Shown: in pieces, positions 47,818-57,243 of the stretch | Position numbering within the stretch: position 1 is the stretch's first letter | Layout of the letters: every line of letters begins with the position of its first letter | Source: Poa pratensis | Lineage: Eukaryota > Streptophyta > Magnoliopsida > Poales > Poaceae | NCBI GenBank assembly: GCA_947311845.1 | Contig: CAMZMU010000027.1 | Span: 44,604,853 to 44,668,852, forward strand | Reading direction: 5' to 3' | Length of the DNA stretch: 64,000 bases | Made by a program: the position numbers and the translations under genes | Notes under the pieces: model-generated | What the model was told of the DNA's origin: nothing | Database searches by the model: none | The model's input: only the letters and a program-made list of their open reading frames with translations

Positions 47818-47932
47818 CTGATGGTGGTGGTGGTGGTGGTGGTGGTGGTGATGTGATGATGATGTATTTGTGGTGGTGGTGGTGGTGATGATGCACGTGA
47901 TGAATTTGTGGTGGTGGTGATGATGTGATGAA
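47818..47932. repeat. TGG/TGA microsatellite
   Basis: Runs of tggtggtggtgg interrupted by 'gatgatg' in the 5' flank of the TNPA-type gene. Confidence 0.9.
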
Positions 47933-48027
47933 GATGTATTTGCCGGAATGTTTGTGTATATGAAATATTTGCAGGTACCCATGAGGCTCTTGAGATTGCC
48001 GGAATGTCGATTAACTTCCGTTCCGGC

Positions 48028-48135
48028 AAATTTCGGGTACTCCATATGTCCTATTTTAGCAAAGGTTATGCCGAAATTTTCCGTAAATTTTGGCATGACT
48101 TTTGCTAAAAATAGGACATATTTGAGTGCCCGAAT
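48028..48135. repeat. Near-perfect 108-bp hairpin upstream of the TNPA-type gene
   Basis: The left arm includes 'gggtactccatatgtcctat' and 'tttagcaaaggttatgccga'; the right arm includes 'tggcatgacttttgctaaaa' and 'ataggacatatttgagtgcc', its inverse with few mismatches and a 5-6-base loop near 48081. Confidence 0.8.
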
Positions 48136-48303
48136 TTTCTGTGAATTTGAATTAAAGAAATTGAAATACTTTAGTGAATTTTACTTAAATGGACAATTTG
48201 GATTTTGAATCCTTAGGTGAATTTTAAATAGTGTTACTTAAATACTTAAGTGAATTTTCTTATATTTGTTTTACTAACTACGAGTTTTTTAGTTAGTGCG
48301 AAG

Positions 48304-51300
48304 ATGGCTCACAATGACGAGGCCGGGGGTTCTCGGCTAGGAGGCCATGATTCGTTAGAGGATCCCTACTTGTCGATTCTTCGACACTCAGGCGACGAGG
48401 AGATGGAGGATACTCTGCATGATGGCGACGTTGAGATGGAGGAAGCCCGTAATGAGGGCACGGGCGACGAGGCCAATACTGGTGGCGAGGGCAACGAGAC
48501 CACTACTAGTGGCGCCGGGGATGGCAACGAGACCACTGATTGTAGCGAAGCCAAGAGTCAACGTAAGGAGAGGCGCCCAAACAAGCTCAGCACCCTCCGA
48601 GAAGCATTTACAGATGTGGACCCCGCCAGCGGTCTTCCTACACAGCCGGAGTATCTTGCAAGAGGGTACGGCAACGCCTGCGCATGCATCCTTCGAGAGG
48701 TCGCCAACCTCAATGAGGAGAACATAAGGGACAAACTCAAAGAACCTGTGGCCGTCCTCCTCGTTCAGAAGCTGCACGCACGATACAAGTTCCCGGAACC
48801 CTACGATAACCAGCATCTCAAGAAAAATCTGGTAAACTCAGCCGCCCTCATCAAGTTCAGCAAAGCCTTGGGCACTTGGAAAGGAAATGTGAGGAAGATG
48901 CTTGATAAAGGTGCCGGTTACCCTGAGATCCACCACCAGTGGCCCTCCATTTCGGAAGAGGACTTCAAGGTTTTCAGGGACAACGAAGGCCTATCTTCAA
49001 AGAAGGCGCTTCGGAAGTGGGGGAAAGAGATGCGGGAGAAGAACATAGCTCCCCACAATCTCGGAAGCCGTGGCTACCCCGGAAAGGAAAAAAATTGGGA
49101 GAAGGAGGACGCAGAAAGGAAAAAGTCGAACCCCTATGACAAGATCAAAGACCCGCTGGGAAAAAGATTTATCAGGGCCCGATACAAGGAAGATCTCAAA
49201 ACCGGGGAACTTCTCACGAACCAGAAGGTGAAGGATCTTGAGAAGCAATATCTGAAGGAAGAAGAAAAAGCAACACTTGCTCAATCTCAAGGCTCCTCAA
49301 CCCAGGGGTCGGCGATGAAGGCCCCGTGGGACAACCCTTTTAACAGGGCGCTGAACACGGTAAAGAAGGTGCCGGTGTCATGTGTGGTCGGCGCCGGACT
49401 CGGTCACAAACATGCATATTATTACCCCGAGGACAAGGAGACGTGAAAGGAGAGGAAGAGGCTCAAGCAGATGGATGTCAGACAGGAATTGGAGACCGTG
49501 AAATCAAACATGCCCAACATAATCCATGACGAAGTGACAAAGACGGTCAACTCCCTCATTCCTACCATGATGGAGTCGCTCGTGGCTTGGATGGACGGAG
49601 GCCGACAAGGGCCTGTCCCCGTGATCAGCTTAGGCGCCAATGTGGTGCCTATTGTGCAGAACCCGGTCGCCAACCCTAATTCTGGTAGGGAGGATACGCC
49701 GGCTACCAACGATGCACATAGTAGGGAGGAATCGCCGGCCGTCACCGCGCCTAGTTGCAGCCCTTCCATCTCTTGCACGCCGGCGGCCGTCCGCGGTCCA
49801 TCGACATTAGCCGAGCTCAACGCTCTCACGGTAATTAAGCGTCGCAAAAGTCTCAATAAGTTATTACTTCATTCTTGGCACCCTCTCTAACGCCTTACAT
49901 GTTTTCGTAGGCCGACGAGGTGAGATGCACATTGCTATTGCGTGTGAACAATGAGCTCAAGGATGTGGCAAAAGCACGTGTCGTGACATCACTTAACCGC
50001 GTGTTCCACACACGGCCTATGGACGATGACATGTTTAGGGTTACACTGGATCGGGTGTTCCCGGGTTGCGGAAATTTGGATCCTCCGACTCAACCCCCCG
50101 GAGCCGATAGCAAGTTAAACCTCCAAGAATGCTTGATTTGGCCCATGCTATGGCCAAAAGCACTGATTCGTTTGGACCCTCCTACCACCACCCCACAGCC
50201 AACACCAGTCGCGTCGGCGCCAAACCAAGACCAGGCCACTGCACCTGCAGAGCCTGCGGAAGATCACGACAATGGTGATGACCTCGATGACTTCCTCATT
50301 GATTACGACGACGGAGCTGGCCACCAGGGTCCTCTTGATCCACCCGACCGTGATCCCAATACTCCCGTGCCTGATCTCCCAGAGAAATATCAGTGCACGA
50401 AGTGTCTATTCAGTTCTCAAGAAATGCCAGAAGCTGCCCCCTTCAACACCAAGAGTCCAGCTGGTCTCAGCCAGGACACACTCTAAGAGCCGCTCAAAGA
50501 GTCGTTCGTGAAGGAGCCTAAGAAGACGGGACGGAAAAGAACTAAGAAAAGTGCCGGTGCCTCCAGCAGCCAGCCGGTGCTTGGGGACTGGGAAGCTGAT
50601 CCGGGTTCAGGACAAGGTACCCATCCTCAACTGGCATTTGATCCATGAGTTGGGTAAACCGATGCTGCCGCCGAAGTGGCTCGATATCATAACTGGGGAG
50701 ATGAGGAGCCTCCATGACAGTGTTCTTTATTTGGAGACCAATCTTCTCTTAGAAAAATCTCCAACATACCCGCTTTTCGTGGGAAAGGTACCAAAGGGCA
50801 TTGGCTTTCTCGATGAAGCCCCCGGGGACGTGTTCTTCGTGAGATTCAATGACATTTTCGACATGTTCCACATGAAAGCGCTCCACCCATCCATTGTCCG
50901 CCTGATTGCGCTTAGTATGGCGCACCAACTCATTAAAGAGGTTAGCCCGGACATCGCGATAATTGACCCCTTCTACATGCATGAGGGCAACGTGAACACC
51001 GCTGGGGGTCGGGCATGTACAAAGTTCATCGAAGATTTCTTGGTGAAGAATGTTTCCAAGAAAATCTTTGTCATGCCTTACTTTCCTGAGTAAGTCATTC
51101 GCTAGCCGCCATAACATGCTTTCGTAGATTTCCATCGTTAAATTTGCATGTACAAAGGTTAATTTGAGAATGATGGTCTCTTTGAACTGTTTTGCGCAGT
51201 AACAAACACGGCACCCTCATCGTTCCGTACCCTCAAGAATCGGATGACTTTTATCTTGACTCGGGGAGTGGTCAGAAGAAGAAAGACTACACCCACATCA

Positions 51301-51773
51301 AGGCTGTTCTGGATGAAGCTCTCAACGGCTACTCCTTCAGGGAAGGCCCTGTCAAAAGAAGAAACCTCGGGCGAGGCAAGCTGATATTCAGCCACAAAAC
51401 ATAGTTCCACTGCATCAAGCAGGCGCCAGGCAGTATGAGGGAAGCCTGGTACGCCATCCTTCAAATGCGGGAGTACATACGGGATCAACAACGACTACAA
51501 TTTACATCTGCTCTCGATAAATGGTGCAAGAACATGGCAGAGGCCAGTGATGCTGAAATCAGACAAGAGTTTGGTCGCATCCAGCAGATGATTGCGACTA
51601 TAATCAACAAGGATGTCTATCATAACGAAGGGGTGTTCTACTACGGCCGTGTACGACCATCGAACGCCGAGATAGAAAGGCGCATAGCAATGCAGGGTGA
51701 AGATCACAGGCCATTCAACTCGTTAGATGGTTCTCTCCCGTTCCCGCCGAAGCCGAAGCCGAGCAAGAAGTGA
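48304..51773 (+). pseudogene. CACTA TNPA-like / Ulp1-like protein gene, broken
   Basis: ATG 48304 starts an acidic, Thr-rich N-terminus, then a plant transposase (Ptta/En/Spm-type) domain: LREAFTDVDPASGLPTQPEY, PEIHHQWPSISEEDFKVFRD, PYDKIKDPLGKRFIRARYKE. The frame continues after a stop at 49444-49446 (DKET-stop-KERKRLKQ), through an intron 49831-49910, past a stop near 50484 and a shift near 50588, into an Ulp1/C48-like region (KVPILNWHLIHELGKPMLPP, NKHGTLIV, DFYLDSG, QAPGSMREAWYAILQMREYI) with an intron about 51091-51199 and a stop near 51402. His and Asp of the protease triad are present (KHG, YLDS), but the C-G-Y-Y active-site motif is replaced by REAWY. TNPA-type proteins bind subterminal repeats. 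Three stops and one shift make it non-functional as read. Confidence 0.8.
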
Positions 51774-51989
51774 TGGTGTCTTGTCTATTTAGAACGATCG
51801 ATGAACTTGTGTTGTAAACTGTATCTCTAAATTAACTTGCCTAGCGCTAGTTTCGAAAGTCGTTGAGCTTGTGTGATCGATGCTATTTAGGGTTATGAAT
51901 CGTGCATGCTTAATTAATTATGTTGCTTTTAATTATTGCGGACATGTGAACTCCTTTTTCCGTTGAACTTGTTTAGTTTTGTCGTATTT

Positions 51990-53430
51990 TAGAATGCCGA
52001 TGATTAAGTATGAGGCACAAATCGAAATCATTTTTGTGTAGTTCTGTCTTTTTTTAGAATGCCGATGATTAAAATGTTGTGGCACTATGCATGTGTTCCA
52101 GGGGTGGTGCTAGTGAGCTTGTGATATGCACGAATACACTTCTTGTGCATCCTACTTGGCTCACTAGCACCATCCCTGGAGATTGTACATGTGTGTCCAA
52201 TCTAAGTATGAGGCACAAATCCAAATCTTTTTTGTTTAGTTTTGTCTTTCTTTAGAATGTCGATGATTAAAATGTTGTGGCACTATATGTGATCCAGGGG
52301 TGGTGCTAGTGAGTCTTGTGATATGCACGAGTACACATCTTGTGCATCCTACTTGGCCCGGTAGCACCATCCCTGAAATTTGTGTGTGTCCAATCTAAGT
52401 ATGAGGCACAAATCCAAGTCATTTTTGTTAGTTTTGTCTTTCTTTAGAATGACGATGATTAAAATGTTGTGGCACTATGTGATCCAGGGGTGGCGCTAGT
52501 GAGCCTTGTGATATGCACGAGTACACATCTTGTGCATCCTACTTGGCTCGCTAGCTCCATCCCTGAAATGTGTGTCCAATCTAAGTCTGAAGCACAAATC
52601 CAAATCATTTTTGTTTTTTTTGTCTTTTTTTTAGAATGCCGATGATTAAAATATTGTGGCACTATGTGATCCTGGGACGGTGCAAGTGATACTTGTGATA
52701 TGCACGAAAACACATCTTGTGCATCCTACTTGGCTCACTCGCACCGTCCCTGAAATTTATGTGTCCAATCTAAGTATATATACGAGGCATGCTTTTGAGT
52801 TGGCCCTACTTGATTTGTGTGTGTCCAATCTAAGTATGAGTCACAAATCCAAATCATTTTTGTTTTGTTTTGTCTTTTTCTTAGAATGCCGATGATTAAA
52901 ATATTGTGACACCGTGTGATCTGGTGGTGGTGCTAGTGAGCCTTGTGATATGCACGAGTACACATCTTGTGCATCCTACTTGGCTCGCTAGCACCATCCC
53001 TGAAATTTGTGTGTGTCCAATCTAAGTATAAGGCACAAATCCAAATCATTTTTGTTTTGTTTTGTCTTTTTCTTAAAATGCCGATGATTAAAATGTTGTG
53101 ACACCGTGTGATCTGGGGGTGGTGCTAGTGAGTCTTCTGATATGCACGAATACACATCTTGTGCATCCTACTTGGCTCACTAGCTCTATCCCTGAAATGT
53201 GTGTCCAATCTAAATATGATGCACAAATCCAAATCAATTTTGTTTAGTTCTGTCTTTTTCTTAGAATGCCGATGATTAAAATGTGTGGCACTATGTGATC
53301 GTACGGTGCAAGTGATCCTTGTGATATGCACGAATACACATATTGTGCATCCTATTTGGCTCACTCGCACCGTCCCTGAAATTTATGTGTCCAATCTAAG
53401 TATATATATGAGGCATGCTTTTGAGTTGGC
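51990..53430. repeat. Seven-copy tandem array of palindromic units
   Basis: Units start near 52098, 52294, 52484, 52671, 52921, 53112 and 53300, with spacing of about 187-196 bp except one interval of about 250. Each contains an imperfect 80-bp palindrome: 'ggggtggtgctagtgagcc' then 'gatatgcacgagtacac', and the inverse 'tcttgtgcatcctacttggc' then 'tcactagcaccatccctg', followed by 'gtgtccaatctaagtatgag' and 'aatgccgatgattaaaatg'. It lies downstream of the TNPA-type gene inside the CACTA element. Confidence 0.9.
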
Positions 53431-53555
53431 CCTACTTGATTTGTGTGTCATTATATCAGACTTTACATCTTTCTGCACCCATTTAACTATTATTTGCGGA
53501 CATGTGAACTCTTGTCTTTCATTGCCTAATATTTTTATCTGTCTTGTTTATAGAG

Positions 53556-53807
53556 ATGAAGAAGTGGTATGTGGTGTACGAAGGTAGGGTTCCAGGAGTC
53601 TACGCCGAGTGGGAAGACAGTCTGAAGCAAGTGAACAAGTTCAAAGACAACAACTTCAAGGGTTACAAGAGTAAAGCGGAGGCGGAAGCTAGGTACATGA
53701 ACCACCTGCTAGCGGAAGAGAGGAAGAACCGGATGAAGACCAACTTCATCGTGATCCCCTTCTTACTCATCGTCATTGCGGTTCTCTTGTATGTGATTGT
53801 AGTTTAG
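53556..53807 (+). CDS. RNase H1 N-terminal (viroplasmin-like) domain protein with C-terminal membrane helix
   Basis: 83 residues from ATG 53556, directly after an acceptor-like 'gtttatag', to TAG 53805-53807; an in-frame ATG at 53544 is less likely. Residues 1-50 (MKKWYVVYEGRVPGVYAEW, SLKQVNKFKDNNFKGYKSKA) match the RNase H1 N-terminal hybrid-binding domain: W-Y-V-V-x-x-G-x-x-P-G-x-Y, then Q-V, then F-K-G-Y-x-S-x-x-E-A. The usual Cys before LKQV is Ser. No RNase H catalytic domain follows; instead a basic linker (ERKNRMKTN) and a hydrophobic helix, residues 62-83 (FIVIPFLLIVIAVLLYVIVV), end the protein. The frame is intact although neighbouring CACTA genes are broken. It sits between the palindromic array and the 3' subterminal repeats, so it is probably element cargo or an accessory gene. 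Confidence 0.75.
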   Translation: MKKWYVVYEGRVPGVYAEWEDSLKQVNKFKDNNFKGYKSKAEAEARYMNHLLAEERKNRMKTNFIVIPFLLIVIAVLLYVIVV

Positions 53808-54039
53808 ATGACTACTTGCTTTTAAAACCTTGCGACCTAAACTAGAGACTCCATCGAGATGTATTCGTATATGATAACTTTTGGTCACTTGTCTATTTCG
53901 GTTTGTAATGCACGTGATGAACCAATAATTTGGTCACTTGTCTATTTGTACTTCTGGAATCGTATATTTGTACTGTTTTTGTCAACTGTACCTGTATATA
54001 CTGCTGGAATACGATTTTTTAGAAAAACATAATTCCAGA

Positions 54040-54317
54040 GAATATACCGCTGACGTACATATTCAAATGCTGCTGGCGTACAGCACACAATCCAGAAACC
54101 CTACCGCTGGCGTACATAGTAGCTACCGCTGGCGGGCGAAGGCGTACGCCAGTGTTACCGTGACCTACCGCCGGCGCACACGGCTTTGTAGTACCGCTGG
54201 CGTACAAATTGTGCGCCAGCGGTAGCCCTTACTACGGCGTAGCAGTGCTGGCGTACAGGGGTGCGCCAGCGGTAAGCTTTTTTTTTACGCCACTAGTAGC
54301 CTTTTTCCTACTAGGTG
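54040..54317. repeat. CACTA 3' subterminal repeats and terminal inverted repeat
   Basis: About eight copies of 'taccgctggcgtaca' and its reverse 'gtgcgccagcggta' between 54045 and 54275, then 'cgccactagtagcctttttc' and 'ctactaggtg'. The last bases differ by one from the expected CTACTAGTG, so the exact border is uncertain by about three bases. Confidence 0.8.
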
Positions 54318-54629
54318 ATGTACTCTGGGATATTTTCTTTGACGGCGTCTTCAGCTCATGCATCAAGCAGCAGAAGGTTAGATTCCTTATGTACTTGTAG
54401 TGATAGCATTTCAATCGACTTCGAGTACTGGTTACATGCTGATCTTTTTGTTCTTTGGCGCATCCGCAGCTTCAAGGGCAGGGGTGGCGATGAATGGTGG
54501 ATAATGCCTATTGTCCTCTTTCTTGTCAAGTCACTCCAGGCTGGACTGGTCAATTGGCATGTCGCGAACCTGGAGATCCAGGATTATTCCTTGTTTAGCC
54601 TTGACCCGGATAGATTCTGGGCCATGTAG
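54318..54629 (+). CDS. Small predicted membrane protein, 72 residues, two exons
   Basis: Exons 54318-54376 and 54470-54629 join in phase (AG/C) across a GT-AG intron, giving MYSGIFSLTASSAHASSSRS, FKGRGGDEWW, a hydrophobic segment IMPIVLFLVKSLQAGLV, and a conserved-looking tail NWHVANLEIQDYSLFSLDPD then RFWAM, ending TAG 54627-54629. I believe this matches a small plant protein of unknown function with a Ser-rich, possibly targeting, N-terminus and one membrane helix, but I cannot name it. The start codon touches the CACTA 3' end, so the original 5' UTR, promoter or a first exon is displaced; a frame into the element (GDVLWDIFFDGVFSSCIKQQ) also exists but does not splice in phase. Could be a truncated 3' part of a longer gene. 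Confidence 0.5.
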   Translation: MYSGIFSLTASSAHASSSRRLDSLCTCSDSISIDFEYWLHADLFVLWRIRSFKGRGGDEWWIMPIVLFLVKSLQAGLVNWHVANLEIQDYSLFSLDPDRFWAM

Positions 54630-55260
54630 AGAGTATTTGGTCGCAACAGTGGCGTTTGATCGCAACCTCATGCCGCTGACAAGCTGCGTTCGTCAGTCTA
54701 ACGCAATCGCAGAATTAGAAAAGTGTTTGCGTGCCACTCTAAACCTGAGATCGGTTCCTATTCTAGGAGCTTTCCGGCATGGTGTAGATATATGTCTGAA
54801 AAGTGGAATTTTGTTAGCCCGCAGTATCGTGTACGTTGTTGACCGTTAGAAACTTAGAATAGGGTTTGGAGTTTTTTTTTGGGTGAGCTAAATTTCTGTT
54901 AGTTTATACTAGGTTTAGTTCGAGCTAGTGATCGAGTAGTGTACAACAGGACAACAGGTGGGCGCTCGAATGGTGCACATTATGTAAGTAATAGTAGTGA
55001 ACTCATATCGGCTTGTGCTTAGTATTTGTTTCGTGTGTTGGTTCATTTTCTACAAACGGGCTGTAAATGAGTTGTACAAAAACTTTACAACTGGCCAATT
55101 TTAGATGAATTTGGTGCAACAATTTTTCGCATGGGCAGCAACATCCTGAATAAATCTTGTGCACTGATGAAAATACACTGCAATGTTACGCCAGTTTGTG
55201 AGTCGCTCCAACAAACTGTGCATTGATAATTGCAACAAAAACAAAAAATTGGGTGAAATT
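54630..55260. other. Intergenic DNA
   Basis: 3' flanks of two converging genes; no other gene or clear repeat seen. Confidence 0.4.
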
Positions 55261-55886
55261 CTACATGTTCTTGCCACGTTCCAATGTGATCGAGACACCT
55301 GGTGATGGCCACGGCCGACACACGCCTGGCCTAGCGCTTTGCATGTTCTTGATCGGACTGTACATTCTCGTCGGAAATGCGTGCTTGAAGAAGCACGTGA
55401 TCGAGACCCTCGGCGCACCGTTGTTGGCCACCACTCTATGCTCCAGGCTCTTGAACCCGTCATTGGAAATCAGCTGCACATTTTTTTTTAAACACAAAGC
55501 AATTCAGAATGATCAGGCATGATACTCATGTGTGAAAAAAATACATGCTTGGCTGATCACAATGTATATACCTGCAGAAGATCCCCAATGTTCACAATGA
55601 ATACTCTGGGGGTTGGCTTGAAGTCGACCCGCCGGTCCTCATGGAGGATCTGGAGGCCGCCGATTTCGTCTGGAGCAGCACGGTGAGGAACCAGGAGTCG
55701 GAATGCCGGCTTGTCCCTGTGGCGAGTTCAGGCTGGGGACAAGGGGGTAGTAGTGGCAGAGTATGATCTGTCCTTGGTTGCACTCGATGTAGCTTGGTTT
55801 GAGCCCGAGAGCCTCGGAGAGCAGCTCTAACAAAGTGTACGTTCCCCAAATTCTTCAGTTGTTGGGCGTATTCAAACAGAGCATCG
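55261..55886 (-). pseudogene. 2-oxoglutarate/Fe(II)-dependent dioxygenase, 3' exons with frameshifts
   Basis: Two exons on the minus strand: 55886-55572 and 55473-55261, with good splice sites (CAG/GTATAT and TGCAG/CTG). The first reads DALFEYAQQLKNLGN, LLSEALGLKPSYIECNQGQI, then PQPELATGTSRHSDSWFLTV and VFIVNIGDLLQ, spread over three frames; one lost G in the CAGGACGAAATC-like region near 55670 and another shift near 55830 explain this. The second reads LISNDGFKSLEHRVVANNGA and PRVSITCFF. The HxD (HSD), distal His (EHRV) and RxS (RVS) signature of the family are present. It resembles the ACC-oxidase-homologue/DAO-like clade. The 5' exons are absent, so this is a pseudogene fragment. Confidence 0.8.
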
Positions 55887-55899
55887 CTGCAAAACAACA

Positions 55900-57240
55900 C
55901 AAAAGAACAAGATAATCTCCCTTATTAGTAACTAGAATATAATAGATAATAAAGTACATCTCATTAACCTACTCTGGATCAACACAAAGTAATTATTTAA
56001 CAATTTGGTTCTTTTAGATAACGAAGTAAGGAAATAGCTCATTCCAATGGAAGTAGCTAGTATCCTTGGATGCACTTAGTTGTTCTTAGTTCGATTAAGA
56101 AAGTAACTAAAAAAACTATTTTTAGTTTAAAAAAAATAGTTCGATCAAGAAAGTCATACCATCAGTAATAACAGAGAGAAGAGCAAAGTCATCTGTTGCT
56201 CACAGGATTGTTTTCAGAGCATTCAATCTGTGAGAACTGTGTTCTTCTGAACTAGCCATGGCTTGTATCTAAATATATGAGGAACCCAATAACAGTTTTT
56301 CTTCATTTAGAGGGGATAATTCCATGTGAGATTCAGATGCGAGCTTGCTACAAATTATGGTACTGAAACTCCATTGTCATGTCAGCATTGGAACTCATGA
56401 TACGGCCGGGTGCAACAGGCATGTGAGGCCAGCCGCCAGAGACGGCTCCCAATTTTCTTTTCCCTGCTATGCTTCCTCTGCATTTCTTTCTAGTGTACTT
56501 CACTGTTCACTCAACTTTTACCAAAGTTTAATACCATGACTGCTGCTATTTTTCTACCAAAGATATTGTGAAATGCTTGAATAGAATAAAAGGGAGTCTA
56601 GTTCTGATATAAAAAAGAAAACTAAAAACGGAAAAAGGACAACTGTAATAAGAAAATCACAGGTTTTTTTGGTTAAGCATCATGCATGGTAAAAAACCAT
56701 CAAGAAATATCGGGTTGGACCCTCCTCCTTTTTCCGGGCTTGGGACCGGCTACACAATAATATTAAGTGTAAACTTAACATTAATATTATAGGCGGAGTT
56801 CCCCACCCCCCCACACCCCTAGAAATCCACCCAACAACCGAACACAAAAAAAAAAAAAACATCTGGAACAAGTAAATACCATAAAAAAACACATCCATAA
56901 CTTTTTTTTGGATTTTTTTCTTGAGGCAACATACTCGTACAAGCTACGAAAGCCAAAAAAAATATTTTTTCTTTTTTTTGCTAAAATGAGCGCACACTAT
57001 TTTAAGAAATAATCACAAGTAATTAAGAAAAATAACAGAGCATAGTACTATTTTTTTTCCTAAATAGAGAGTATTGAGCGAGGAACTAAAAATCATAAAT
57101 GGAACTATGAAAGACATACTTTTATTTTTCGATATATTTTTTCATTTTTTTTGGTTTAAGCCAAGAAAAGAACTCAACGGGTAACAAGTTGTGATGGATG
57201 TCGCAGCTGGCGGTACGCATGGTCTCCAGTAAACAATGAC
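55900..57240. other. Intergenic DNA, A-rich
   Basis: No gene recognised. Short inverted pieces ('taatattaagtgtaaac', 'ttaacattaatatta' near 56760-56790) suggest a small AT-rich foldback element. Confidence 0.4.
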
Positions 57241-57243
57241 AGC

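Larger units (their letters stand above)
43219..54317 (+). mobile_element. CACTA (En/Spm) element, 5' terminus not found
   Basis: Contains, in plus orientation, a TNP2-type transposase, a TNPA/Ulp1-type gene, a palindromic tandem array and a small RNase H1-N gene. The 3' end shows subterminal 'taccgctggcgtaca' repeats in both orientations (54040-54280), then cactagtagcctttttcc and 'tactaggtg', close to the CACTAGTAGGAAAAAGGC inverted end of Triticeae CACTA elements. No matching 5' terminus is seen; the left side abuts TA-2 at 43218, and the first transposase exon is missing, so the element is truncated. Confidence 0.8.

Noticed and set aside
51990..53430. Regularly spaced repeats that could suggest a CRISPR array
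   Set aside because: Units are about 190 bp, whole-unit tandem copies without unique spacers, in a plant CACTA element.
32543..54317. TA-1 and TA-2 both nested inside one CACTA element
   Set aside because: No CACTA 5' end or first transposase exon is found left of 32517, so continuity across the two elements cannot be shown.
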